DNA of 64,000 nucleotides from Chromobacterium amazonense (GTDB lineage: Bacteria; Pseudomonadota; Gammaproteobacteria; Burkholderiales; Chromobacteriaceae), in the NCBI RefSeq assembly GCF_001855565.1, contig NZ_MKCR01000003.1:1-64000 (forward strand). Reading direction: 5' to 3'. The stretch's first letter is position 1. Each line of letters starts with the position of its first letter. The notes beneath the pieces were generated by a model, which was not told the DNA's origin, made no database searches, and worked only from the letters and a program-made list of their open reading frames with translations. A program made the position numbers and the translations under genes. Shown here one piece after another: positions 48,823 to 56,780 of this stretch.

Positions 48823-49628
48823 TGCAGAAATTCATCGCCGCAGCGGTGCAAATGGTGTCCGGCCTAAATCTAGAGGCCAATCTGGCCAAGGCTGACCAGC
48901 TGTTAGCCGAGGCGGCCGCGCGCGGCGCGCAACTGGCGGTGCTGCCGGAATATTTTTGCCTGATGGGCGCCAAGGATACCGACAAAGTCGCGCTGCGCGA
49001 GCCATTCGGCGATGGTCCGATCCAGCGGGCGCTGTCCGACATGGCGCGCCGCCATGGCCTGTGGCTGCTGGGCGGCACGGTGCCGCTGCGCTGCGAGGAG
49101 GCGGACAAAGTCTACAACAGCAGCCTGCTGTTCAGCCCGCAGGGAGATGTGGCGGCGCGTTACGACAAAATCCACCTGTTCGGCTTCACCGGCCAGGGCG
49201 AGAGCTATTGCGAATCGAATACCATCTGCCCCGGCCAGAGCCCGGTCAAGGCCGAGACGCCGCTGGCCGACATCGCGCTCGGCATCTGTTACGACCTGCG
49301 TTTCCCGGAACTATTCCGCCTGCTGGCGCCGTTCGATCTGCTGATCCTGCCGGCGGCCTTCACCGCCACGACCGGGCAAGCCCATTGGGAGGCTTTGCTC
49401 AGGGCGCGTGCGATAGAGAATCAATGCTACCTGATGGCTTCGGCCCAGGGCGGCTCGCATGAAAACGGCCGGCATACCCATGGCCACACCATGATCATCG
49501 ACCCCTGGGGGCGCATTCTCGCCGAGTTGCCGCGCGGCGAGGGCGTGGTCACCGCAGAGCTCGATCCCGAATTGATCCACTCGGTGCGCAGCGGCTTGCC
49601 TGCGTTGGCGCACCGGGTCATACGCTGA
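48819..49628 (+). CDS. Carbon-nitrogen hydrolase (Nit1/omega-amidase-like)
   Basis: The 269-residue nitrilase-superfamily protein shows the Glu-Lys-Cys triad: glutamate in LAVLPEYFCLMG, lysine in RYDKIHLFGF, and cysteine in LGICYDLRFPELFR. The length and neighbours suggest the Nit1 branch, whose members deaminate damaged metabolites such as deaminated glutathione. A strong AGAGGAAAG site overlaps the end of the YhdP-like gene, and tldD follows 9 bases later. Confidence 0.88.
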   Translation: MMQKFIAAAVQMVSGLNLEANLAKADQLLAEAAARGAQLAVLPEYFCLMGAKDTDKVALREPFGDGPIQRALSDMARRHGLWLLGGTVPLRCEEADKVYNSSLLFSPQGDVAARYDKIHLFGFTGQGESYCESNTICPGQSPVKAETPLADIALGICYDLRFPELFRLLAPFDLLILPAAFTATTGQAHWEALLRARAIENQCYLMASAQGGSHENGRHTHGHTMIIDPWGRILAELPRGEGVVTAELDPELIHSVRSGLPALAHRVIR

Positions 49629-49637
49629 AAGAACACC

Positions 49638-51080
49638 ATGCAAGACGCCTTCACCATCGCAAACGATCTGCTGCTCAAGCCCTACGGCCTGGATGAGGCC
49701 GCGCTGGAGCGCACGCTGTCGCATATGCGCCATCACGCCATCGACTATGCCGACCTCTACTTTCAGTACACCCGCAACGAGGGCTGGCATCTGGAAGAGG
49801 GCATCGTCAAGTCCGGCAGCTTCAGCATCGACCAGGGCGTCGGCGTGCGCACCGTCGCCGGCGACAAGACGGCCTTCGCCTATTCCGACGCGATCCATCA
49901 GGACGCGCTGAGCCGCGCCGCGGAAGCGGTGCGCGCCATCGGCAGTGTCGGCGGCGATGGCAGCGCCGGCGCGGTAGAGAAGCGCAAGCCGCAGTCGCTG
50001 TATCCGTCCATCGACCCGTGCCACAGCCTGGAGGCCGCGGCCAAGGTGGCGTTGCTGGAAAAAGTGGAGAAGCTGGCCAAGGCCATCGATCCGCGAGTGA
50101 TCCAGGTGATGGCCGGCCTCGCCATGGAGTACGACGTAGTGTACGTCGCGCGCCATGACGGCGTGCGCGCCGCCGACGTGCGTCCGCTGGTCAGGCTGTC
50201 GGTCATGGTGATCGCCGAGCAGAACGGCCGGCGCGAGCAGGGCTCATCCGGCGGCGGCGGTCGTTTCGATCTGGCCTATTTCGACGACGCTGTGGTGGAG
50301 CGCTATGTGCGCGAGGCGGTGAAGCAGGCGCTGGTTAACCTGGATGCCCGGCCGGCGCCGGCAGGGCAGATGACGGTGGTGCTGGGGCCGGGCTGGCCCG
50401 GCGTGCTGCTGCACGAGGCGATCGGCCACGGTCTGGAAGGCGATTTCAATCGCAAGGGCACTTCGGCCTTCTCCGGCATGGTGGGCCAGCGGGTAGCTGC
50501 AGCAGGCGTGACCGTGGTGGACGACGGCGTGATGGGCGGGCGACGCGGCGCGCTGGCCATCGACGACGAAGGCAATGCCACGCAGCGCACGGTGTTGATC
50601 GAGGACGGCATCCTCAAGGGCTATATGCAGGACGCGATGAACTCGCGCTTGATGCAGACGGCGCCCACCGGCAACGGCCGCCGCGAATCGTATGCCAGCA
50701 TCCCGATGCCGCGCATGACCAATACCTATATGCTGGCTGGTCAGCGCGATCCGCAGGAAATCATCGCCTCGGTCAAGGATGGCTTGTACGCGGTGAATTT
50801 CGGAGGCGGCCAGGTCGACATCACCAGCGGCAAGTTCGTGTTCTCCGCGTCCGAGGCCTGGCGCATCGAGAACGGCAAGCTCAGCTACCCGGTCAAGGGC
50901 GCCACCTTGATTGGCAGCGGTCCGGAAGTGCTGAATTACGTCTCCATGATAGGCAACGACCTGGCGCTGGATCAGGGTGTCGGCGTGTGCGGCAAGGAGG
51001 GCCAAAGCGTGCCGGTCGGCGTGGGCCAGCCGACGCTGCGCATAGACGGCGGGCTGACCGTCGGCGGCACAGGCGGCTGA
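49638..51080 (+). CDS. tldD: Metalloprotease TldD
   Basis: TldD, with TldE/PmbA, is a zinc metalloprotease that trims peptides, including microcin B17 and CcdA in E. coli. The 480-residue product contains the zinc motif HEAIGHGLEGD near residue 258 and the GNGRRESYASIPMPRMTNTY segment, and has normal length. It ends the YhdP-nitrilase-tldD series. A T-less hairpin of perfect 10-bp arms (ACGGCCGGGC/GCCCGGCCGT, 51090-51113) separates it from the convergent mini-HisRS gene. The partner gene tldE is not in the window. Confidence 0.95.
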   Translation: MQDAFTIANDLLLKPYGLDEAALERTLSHMRHHAIDYADLYFQYTRNEGWHLEEGIVKSGSFSIDQGVGVRTVAGDKTAFAYSDAIHQDALSRAAEAVRAIGSVGGDGSAGAVEKRKPQSLYPSIDPCHSLEAAAKVALLEKVEKLAKAIDPRVIQVMAGLAMEYDVVYVARHDGVRAADVRPLVRLSVMVIAEQNGRREQGSSGGGGRFDLAYFDDAVVERYVREAVKQALVNLDARPAPAGQMTVVLGPGWPGVLLHEAIGHGLEGDFNRKGTSAFSGMVGQRVAAAGVTVVDDGVMGGRRGALAIDDEGNATQRTVLIEDGILKGYMQDAMNSRLMQTAPTGNGRRESYASIPMPRMTNTYMLAGQRDPQEIIASVKDGLYAVNFGGGQVDITSGKFVFSASEAWRIENGKLSYPVKGATLIGSGPEVLNYVSMIGNDLALDQGVGVCGKEGQSVPVGVGQPTLRIDGGLTVGGTGG

Positions 51081-51119
51081 TCGGCTGTCACGGCCGGGCA
51101 GCCGCCCGGCCGTTGAACT

Positions 51120-51765
51120 TCAAAGCCGGATGCCTTGCGCTTCAAGCGCGAGCGCCAGCCGCTCCAGCCCTATGCCGAAGCCGGCGCCTTCGCGGTAGGC
51201 GCCGCCGCCCACCACCTGTTTTTGCGCGCCCAGCTCGGGCACCCGCATTTCGAATCCCTCGCCGTTCAGGTAGTAGCTGAGTCCGCGCCGAGCGGCGCTG
51301 TCGAGCTGATAGCGCAGCCCCAGGCTGTCCAGAAAGCCCTGGCAGAGCTGCCTGCTCACGCGGCTGGCCTTAGCCGGATCGGCACTCAGATACTCGCAGC
51401 CCAGTTGCGTGAATTCCCGATAACGGCCGGCTTGCGGCCGCTCATAACGGTAACAGCGGGCGACGTAGAAGAATTTGGCTTCGCGCCGGCCGTCCAGAAA
51501 TTCCTTGCTTCTTTCCTGAAACAGCGCGGTGGCCTCCGGTATCAGGCAGCAAGGCCTGTCTTTGCGATCCGGGAAGGCCCACATTTGTTCGAGTATTTCG
51601 CTGCCGCCGGTTTTGGCGATGAAGGTGTCCTGCCCCCACAAGGCAGGCAGGATGGCTTCTTCCGCGCCTGCGTCAATGAAGCCAGCTCCGGAAACGGTTT
51701 TCCAGTTGGCGAAGGGTGGCGGCTTGGCTGCCGCAGACGATGCGGGTGCCTCTGATCATGGTCAT
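51120..51765 (-). pseudogene. Miniature histidyl-tRNA-synthetase-like protein, frameshifted near its start
   Basis: From ATG 51765 (AAAGGT upstream) the frame encodes MTMIRGTRIVCGSQAATLRQ and runs to a stop at 51673; in another frame, GFIDAGAEEAILPALWGQDTF leads into a 173-residue open frame ending at 51120. Together they give about 215 residues resembling a class II synthetase core: motif 2 in CYRYERPQAGRYREFTQLG, a histidine-site-like RRGLSYYLNGEGF, and motif 3 in GFGIGLERLALAL. The HisRS insertion and anticodon-binding domains are missing. The break lies in a GGAGCTGGC-rich spot, so a small deletion or a sequencing error is likely. A His leader peptide and hairpin terminator precede it. 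Confidence 0.65.
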
Positions 51766-51797
51766 GATGTTTACCTTTGCATGCGCGATGGTCGCGG

Positions 51798-51827
51798 AAA
51801 ATAAAAAAAGACGCCTTGCGGCGCCTT
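51798..51827 (-). terminator. Attenuator terminator upstream of the mini-HisRS gene
   Basis: On the minus strand GGCGCC-GCAA-GGCGTC is followed by seven T, then ATTTT. It lies between the His-rich leader ORF and the mini-HisRS start. AGACGC at the end of the leader ORF (51865-51870) is complementary to GCGTCT in the hairpin's 3' arm (51809-51814), giving a possible antiterminator pairing. GCTGAC/GTCAGC (51839-51861) forms an additional stem between them. Confidence 0.75.
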
Positions 51828-51859
51828 TCTGGTGGTGGCTGACGGATGGAATGGGTCAG

Positions 51860-51949
51860 CTAATGCGTCTCCTCCCAATCGACATGCGCCCACCCGGCGC
51901 GCTTGAGCTGGCCGTGATGGTGGTGGCGATGGTGGAGAGAAGTTTTCAT
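51860..51949 (-). CDS. Histidine-rich leader peptide
   Basis: This 29-codon ORF encodes MKTSLHHRHHHHGQLKRAGW and nine more residues, including two further His; in total eight of 29 residues are histidine, six of them within seven codons. It precedes an intrinsic terminator and a HisRS-like gene, the standard architecture of histidine attenuation: ribosome stalling at His codons when charged tRNA-His is scarce would change which hairpin forms. The ribosome site is poor (AAGG only one base before ATG), and the promoter position may make it leaderless. Confidence 0.75.
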   Translation of the reverse strand: MKTSLHHRHHHHGQLKRAGWAHVDWEETH

Positions 51950-51955
51950 GCCTTG

Positions 51956-51984
51956 ATCATGTTGTCGCTGGCTCGGCATGTCAA
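51956..51984 (-). promoter_or_regulatory. Promoter-like sequence for the His leader
   Basis: On the minus strand TTGACA (51984-51979), a 17-base spacer and CATGAT (51961-51956) form a sigma70-like promoter. Transcription would start at about the A of the leader ATG. Confidence 0.55.
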
Positions 51985-52147
51985 GCCCCTGATAAGGCTG
52001 GCCTTAAAGCCAGGCGCTTTGGACGGCTGGGCCGCAGGCTGATCCAGGTCAATTATTTCATGCCTTCATCATGGCACCTTGTGTTTCGAAGCCGGGGCCG
52101 TGCGGCCGCGATTTCGCTTCTGACAAACATAAGATGGGAATTCCGAG

Positions 52148-52660
52148 ATGAATAAGATCAATAAGATTCAGGCCGGCGCGGCATTGGCGCTGGCATTGGG
52201 CTGTGTCGCATCCGCAGGCGCCGTGACCATTACGCCGCCGGGCGCTGGCGGCGCGGCCATTCCGTTTTCCGCAGTGGGGCCGGCCACGGTCAGCAAGGGC
52301 GGGGTGGATGTCGATTGCAACGCCGTGTTCAGCGGCACGGTGGATGGCGCCGGCAATATCCTGATCACCAGCGCCGCGTTCAAGGGCATTCCGGTATGCC
52401 GGATGATCAAGGCTAGCGCCACTGTCGCCGCGCCGTGGGTGGGGCGAGTGACGGCGCAGAATCAGCTGGCTATCGGCGGCGTGATGGTCGACGTCAAGAC
52501 GCCTATCCTGGGCGGTCAATGCGGGCCAAGCCAGGTAGCGGGAACGATAGGCGATAACGGCAGCGAAACCACCATAGGCCTGTCATCCGCGCCTTTGGCA
52601 GGCGGCTGCGCGATTTCCGCTACCTTGAGCACCACGCCGTACATGCATGTGACGCCTTAG
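52148..52660 (+). CDS. Secreted PraA/PraB-like protein (alkane oxidation activator family)
   Basis: The 170-residue product begins with a signal peptide (MNKINKIQAGAALALALGCV, cleaved near ASAGA) followed by a small beta-rich domain with paired cysteines (VDCNAVFSGT, IPVCRMIKA, GGQCGPSQV, GGCAISAT). This layout and the repeated short Gly/Thr strands match PraA/PraB proteins described in pseudomonads growing on alkanes. The assignment rests on general resemblance; the physiological role here is open. GGGAATTCCGAG precedes the ATG. Confidence 0.65.
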   Translation: MNKINKIQAGAALALALGCVASAGAVTITPPGAGGAAIPFSAVGPATVSKGGVDVDCNAVFSGTVDGAGNILITSAAFKGIPVCRMIKASATVAAPWVGRVTAQNQLAIGGVMVDVKTPILGGQCGPSQVAGTIGDNGSETTIGLSSAPLAGGCAISATLSTTPYMHVTP

Positions 52661-52689
52661 CGGTCTGTCCGGAGCGGGGGCGGCGCAGA

Positions 52690-52806
52690 GGGAGTGCTTC
52701 TGCCCGCCGCCGGCGCCGGGCGGCGCGCAAGGCGTAGGCGCGGCGATAGGCGGCCGGTGAGTCAGCCAAGCAGGCGGCGAAAAGCCCTGGCATCCTCATT
52801 GCCGCA
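52690..52806 (-). pseudogene. Relic of an AraC-family regulator C-terminus
   Basis: On the minus strand CGNEDARAFRRLLG ends in a stop, and an adjacent frame continues DSPAAYRRAYALRAA. Together they resemble the second helix-turn-helix of AraC/GlxA-type regulators (usually a CGFxDxRxxxRxF motif followed by SPxxYR). Only about 35 residues remain and no N-terminal part is present, so it is a decayed remnant. Confidence 0.4.
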
Positions 52807-52868
52807 TTGTTAGATTTGTCTGGCCATCGCTGCCTGGCGATGGTGGGCGCAGGGATAAGAATTTTAAT

Positions 52869-52900
52869 GGCGGCGCGGCTGGGGGGGGCGCCGCTTTTAT
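52869..52900 (+). terminator. Terminator-like hairpin with G-rich loop
   Basis: GGCGGCGC and GCGCCGC arms surround a G8-containing loop, then TTTTATATT. It lies about 210 bases after the PraB-like gene. Confidence 0.55.
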
Positions 52901-53131
52901 ATTGCGGGGGATGGACCGGCATGATTTCAATGCATCTGATTTGAAAAAATACAGATGAATGATGGTCTGATCTTAAATATGAATCGAATGATCCGTGCAA
53001 ATACTGATATGGACTTTTTCATTGGTATTTTCCGCTGCTTTCGCGCTATGACCAATATATCTGGCGCGTGACTGCTGCAAAGTTCTTGTCCTTTCCCTTG
53101 CTTTGCGCCTGCTCACGGCAACGGTGCAATC

Positions 53132-53791
53132 ATGACTACGCTCTCTCCTAACACAAGTCTTTCAGCCAATATTTTCAGAACGCGGGGCCGCATACGGCTG
53201 GCGGACAGGCAGCGATTGTTCGGCCATGCGGCTTTGACTCTTTGGCTGACAGGCCTCAGCGGCGCGGGCAAATCCACCATCGCCTACGCGCTGGAGGACC
53301 GCCTGGTGCATGCCGGCATGTCGTCGACCGTGCTGGACGGAGACAATCTGCGCCATGGCTTGAATCGAGATTTGGGGTTTTCCGCCGTTGACCGGCGGGA
53401 GAACATCCGCCGCATGGCGGAGGTGGCGCGGTTGATGAACGAGGCCGGCATGATCGTGGTGTGCGCCTGCATTTCTCCTTTCCGCAGCGATAGGGAAATG
53501 GCGCGCGAAATCATCGGCGAGCCATATTTTGCCGAGATTTATGTCAGCACTGCGCTGAACGTTTGCGAGGCGCGAGACTGCAAGGGCCTTTACGCCAAGG
53601 CCAGGGCGGGGCAGGTCGCCCATTTCACCGGCATCTCCGCTCCGTACGAGCCGCCATCGCGTCCGGCCCTGGCGTTGGATGCCGGCTCGCTTAGGCTGGA
53701 AGAGTCGGTGAGCAGCCTGTTTGGTTTGGTGCTGAGCTGTTGCGGACCTGCGAGCAGGGAAGAAGGGGCTGAACATGATTACTTCATCTGA
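53132..53791 (+). CDS. cysC: Adenylylsulfate (APS) kinase
   Basis: CysC phosphorylates APS to PAPS, the sulfuryl donor. The 219-residue protein has the P-loop LTGLSGAGKSTIAYAL near residue 40, the substrate segment DGDNLRHGLNRDLGFSAVDR, and FRSDREMAREI, all conserved. It is not accompanied by cysN/cysD or cysH; a sulfotransferase gene overlaps its end by 17 bases. This suggests PAPS is made for sulfating a product rather than for assimilation. Confidence 0.93.
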   Translation: MTTLSPNTSLSANIFRTRGRIRLADRQRLFGHAALTLWLTGLSGAGKSTIAYALEDRLVHAGMSSTVLDGDNLRHGLNRDLGFSAVDRRENIRRMAEVARLMNEAGMIVVCACISPFRSDREMAREIIGEPYFAEIYVSTALNVCEARDCKGLYAKARAGQVAHFTGISAPYEPPSRPALALDAGSLRLEESVSSLFGLVLSCCGPASREEGAEHDYFI

Positions 53792-54842
53792 GACGCGCCG
53801 GCCGCTGCCGGTATTGATGATTCCATTGCGGCGTTGCGGCAGTCACGCGTTGCGGCTGCGGCTGAATTTCAGCCGCGAGTTCTATTCGCCGTACCCCCTG
53901 CATGTTGTGGATCTGATGCCATTGCTGCCGCTGTACGGCGACCTGGCTGAGGATCGCAATTACTTCCAGCTGGTGGTGGATGTGGTGGGCTTGCAGGCGG
54001 CCAGCATGGTGAAATGGCCGGATATCGCTTTCGATCCGGTGGAGATTTTCGAATCTCTGGCCGATCAGCCGCGCAGCGTCCACCGCATCGCATGGGAGTT
54101 GTTGTTGCGCGCCGGCGAGAAGCAGCAGGCGAGGGTGGTGATGGATAAGTCGCTGGATTGCGTCCGCTACGCTGATGAACTGTTGCGCCTGTTTCCGAAT
54201 ATGCGTTTCTTGAACGTGGTGCGCGATCCGCGCGCCCAGATCGCGTCGATCAATCGGGCGATCATTCACGATTTCGATACAGAACTCAATGTGCGCACCT
54301 GGTTGTCGGCGTACAAGGCGGCGGATCGCCTATTGGCTGAGCATCCGGACAAGGTGTTGACGATACGCTACGAAGACTTTCTGCTGGATCAGCAAACGGT
54401 GCTGCGCCAAGTATGCGATTTCTTCGGCATCGCCTTTTTGCCGCAGATGCTGGACGTCGGCAGTTCGACCGAGGCGGCAAGGATTGCGCAGCTATCATCG
54501 TTGTGGTCATCCAACCATTTCCCGCCGATTGCCGCCCATGCCGACAAGTACAAGCAGCAATTATCGATGCGCGAGATCGAAATCATCGAAACCGCGTGCC
54601 GCGACTATATGGAACGCTACGGCTATACCTTGCTGACCGCCGCGCAGCTGCCTTTGAATGATGAGTTGATCAAAGCGGCGGAAATCCGCTCCTTGAAATC
54701 CCGCGCGCAAGCCTGGGGAGATTTGCGCCGCGATAATTATCGTGATTACATGCTGCGGCAGTGCCGGGCCGATTATTTGGCTGGAATCCGGCGGCGCCTG
54801 CAGCGCGATCGCCAGCTGGAGCAGTCTTTCCTGGCGATGTGA
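53775..54842 (+). CDS. Sulfotransferase family protein
   Basis: The 355-residue product shows the PAPS-binding features of sulfotransferases: a 5'-phosphosulfate loop-like start (LMIPLRRCGSHALRLRL) and the 3'-phosphate segment LNVVRDPRAQIASINR near residue 150, then IRYEDFLLDQQTVLRQVCDF. The acceptor is unknown and could be a glycan, lipid or small molecule. Overlap with cysC indicates a dedicated donor-and-transfer pair. No glycosyltransferase or biosynthetic cluster is adjacent to name the acceptor. Confidence 0.85.
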   Translation: MITSSETRRPLPVLMIPLRRCGSHALRLRLNFSREFYSPYPLHVVDLMPLLPLYGDLAEDRNYFQLVVDVVGLQAASMVKWPDIAFDPVEIFESLADQPRSVHRIAWELLLRAGEKQQARVVMDKSLDCVRYADELLRLFPNMRFLNVVRDPRAQIASINRAIIHDFDTELNVRTWLSAYKAADRLLAEHPDKVLTIRYEDFLLDQQTVLRQVCDFFGIAFLPQMLDVGSSTEAARIAQLSSLWSSNHFPPIAAHADKYKQQLSMREIEIIETACRDYMERYGYTLLTAAQLPLNDELIKAAEIRSLKSRAQAWGDLRRDNYRDYMLRQCRADYLAGIRRRLQRDRQLEQSFLAM

Positions 54843-55025
54843 TCGGATTTGGCCGGATCACGTGCTGGATCTGAGCTTGCTGTAGGCCGGCCAGCTGCTT
54901 GCTTGTTACGCTTTTGAAGCTGGTTTGCCCCATGGCGATGTCTTGCCAAGTTCCAGCGCGGGCGGTTTTGTGCAATAGAGCCTCCTATGATAAACAGTAA
55001 ATCAGTCTGAAGGCTCAATTGGCAA

Positions 55026-55766
55026 ATGGCGGGATCACGGATGGACGCGATCAACAAGGGGCGGCACGCGCAGCATCTGGTTGCTGAGCCAGCCTGTGGG
55101 GCATGTCGGAATGGCAATTCGCTTGACTTCGCGTTCAGCTACGCCTTCCAGCCCATCATCGACATCCGCGCCAGGCGGCTGTTCGCCCGCGAGGCGCTGA
55201 TCCGCGGCCCTCAGGGCCAGGGTGCCAGGTTTGTGCTGGACCAGGTCATTTCCGCCAACCGATACCAGTTCGATCAGGCCTGCCGGATGAAGGCTATCGA
55301 GCTGGCCGCAAGGCAGGGGATTGCCAGCAAGGTTTCCATCAACTTCCTGCCCAACGCCATCTACCGGTTAGAGGTGTGCATCAGCACTACCCTGAAGGCA
55401 GCCAAGCAGTACGGCTTTCCCATCGACAGAATCGTTTTTGAGACAGTGGAAGGGGAGAGGGTGGATGACGGCAAATGGTTGGCCGAGGTGTTCCGTGAAT
55501 ACCAGCGAATCGGCTTCATGACCGCCATTGATGACTTCGGCGCGGGTTATGCCGGCTTGAACCTGTTGGCGGATTTCCAGCTGGGCATCATCAAGTTGGA
55601 CATGAAACTGGTGCGCCACATCGCCACGCGCAAGGCTAGTCAAGCCATCGTGCGCGGCGTTGCCGGAATCTGCCGGGAGCTGGGTTGTCACTGTTCCAGC
55701 CCGAACCGGGATGGAATGAAAAAAGCCGCCAAACCCTTTAGTTTGGCGGCTTTGCGGTCTGTTTAG
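55026..55766 (+). CDS. Truncated EAL-domain (cyclic-di-GMP phosphodiesterase-like) protein
   Basis: EAL domains hydrolyse cyclic di-GMP. This 246-residue frame has the signature FAREALIRGPQG, the SINFLPNAIY and VFETVEGERV segments, and the metal motif AIDDFGAGYAGLNLL with KLDMKLVR. It then breaks off after GICRELGC, before the expected EGVE-type motif, and the final 25 residues read through the prmB terminator. An essential end of the fold is therefore missing, and activity is doubtful. ATG 55041 is an alternative start. Confidence 0.72.
   Translation: MAGSRMDAINKGRHAQHLVAEPACGACRNGNSLDFAFSYAFQPIIDIRARRLFAREALIRGPQGQGARFVLDQVISANRYQFDQACRMKAIELAARQGIASKVSINFLPNAIYRLEVCISTTLKAAKQYGFPIDRIVFETVEGERVDDGKWLAEVFREYQRIGFMTAIDDFGAGYAGLNLLADFQLGIIKLDMKLVRHIATRKASQAIVRGVAGICRELGCHCSSPNRDGMKKAAKPFSLAALRSV
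55719..55757 (-). terminator. Intrinsic terminator after prmB (minus strand)
   Basis: On the minus strand AAAGCCGCCAAA and TTTGGCGGCTTT form a long stem around CTAAAGGG, ending in TTTTTTCATT. It lies inside the 3' end of the truncated EAL frame. Confidence 0.9.
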
Positions 55767-56665
55767 ATTTTGGCCGAAACCAAATCTTCGCGCGTCAGCA
55801 GGAAAACAAAGCCGTCGCCGCTCTGCGTTTCCATCCACATGAAGGGCAGGGTGGGGAAGCATTCTTCCAGCATGTCGCGGTTGTGGCCGATTTCCACCAT
55901 CAGCACGCCGCGCTCGTTCAGGAAATCCGGCGCGCGGCGCAGGATTTCGCGGGTGGCGTCCAGGCCGTCTTCGCCAGAGCCTAGGGCGATTTCCGGTTCG
56001 TGCAGGTACTCTTCAGGCAGCGCGTCCACCGATTCGGCGTCGACGTATGGCGGGTTGGAGATGATCAGGTCGTATTTGTCTTCCAGCCCTTCGAACATGT
56101 CGGTGTGGATCAGATTGATCCGGTCTTCCAGACCGTAGTGCTCAACGTTGATCGCCGCCACTTCCAGCGCGTCCAGCGAAATGTCGACGGCGTCGATCTC
56201 GGCGTCCGGGTAGTGATGAGCCAGCTGGATGGCCAGGCAGCCGGAGCCGGTGCACAGGTCCAGCGCGCGGTGCACCAGTTCCGGGTGTTCGATCCACGGC
56301 GCCAGCGGTTCGCCCAGCAGCTCGTAGATGAAGGAGCGCGGCACCAGCACGCGTTCGTCGACGTAGAAATTGAACTCGCCCTGCCAGGCTTCGTTGGTCA
56401 GGTAGGCAACCGGCACTTTGTCTTCGGCGCGGCGGCGGATCAGTTCCAGCGTGCGTTCCACTTCTTCCGGCAGCAGCTTGGCGTCCAGATACGGCTCCAG
56501 GGTGTCGATCGGCAGCTGCAGCGCGGACAGGATCAGATAGACCGCTTCGTCGTGCGCGTTATGGGTGCCGTGGCCGTAGGTCAGCTCGGCTTCGTTGAAA
56601 CGCGACACGGCGAAGCGCAGCAAGTCGCGCACGGTGGAGAAGTGGCTTGCGGCCAGTTGGTACAT
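55763..56665 (-). CDS. prmB: 50S ribosomal protein L3 glutamine methyltransferase
   Basis: PrmB N5-methylates a glutamine of ribosomal protein L3 with S-adenosylmethionine. The 300-residue protein has a helical N-terminal domain, the cofactor loop ALDLCTGSGCLAIQLAHHY, and the catalytic NPPY in LIISNPPYVDAES. I chose ATG 56665 (MYQLAASHFST), preceded by AAAGGAC; the longer frame to 56722 has no ribosome site. PrmB is distinguished from PrmC by the L/M-rich N-terminal domain and the absence of prfA nearby. Confidence 0.93.
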   Translation of the reverse strand: MYQLAASHFSTVRDLLRFAVSRFNEAELTYGHGTHNAHDEAVYLILSALQLPIDTLEPYLDAKLLPEEVERTLELIRRRAEDKVPVAYLTNEAWQGEFNFYVDERVLVPRSFIYELLGEPLAPWIEHPELVHRALDLCTGSGCLAIQLAHHYPDAEIDAVDISLDALEVAAINVEHYGLEDRINLIHTDMFEGLEDKYDLIISNPPYVDAESVDALPEEYLHEPEIALGSGEDGLDATREILRRAPDFLNERGVLMVEIGHNRDMLEECFPTLPFMWMETQSGDGFVFLLTREDLVSAKI

Positions 56666-56780
56666 GAAAGTCCTTTCAATACAACGGGGACATGGATGGC
56701 CCATGTCCCCTGATCGCTTCATTCAGCGGCCTGAGGCCGTCTGCGTAGCTAACACAATCCGGCGCAGCGGCGGCGCTGAA

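Larger units (their letters stand above)
52661..53131. other. Gap between the PraB-like gene and cysC
   Basis: These 471 bases contain a minus-strand relic of an AraC-type regulator (52690-52806), a terminator-like hairpin with an eight-G loop (52869-52900), and then an AT-richer stretch (52900-53060) that probably holds the cysC promoter. No intact gene or RNA gene is visible. Confidence 0.5.
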
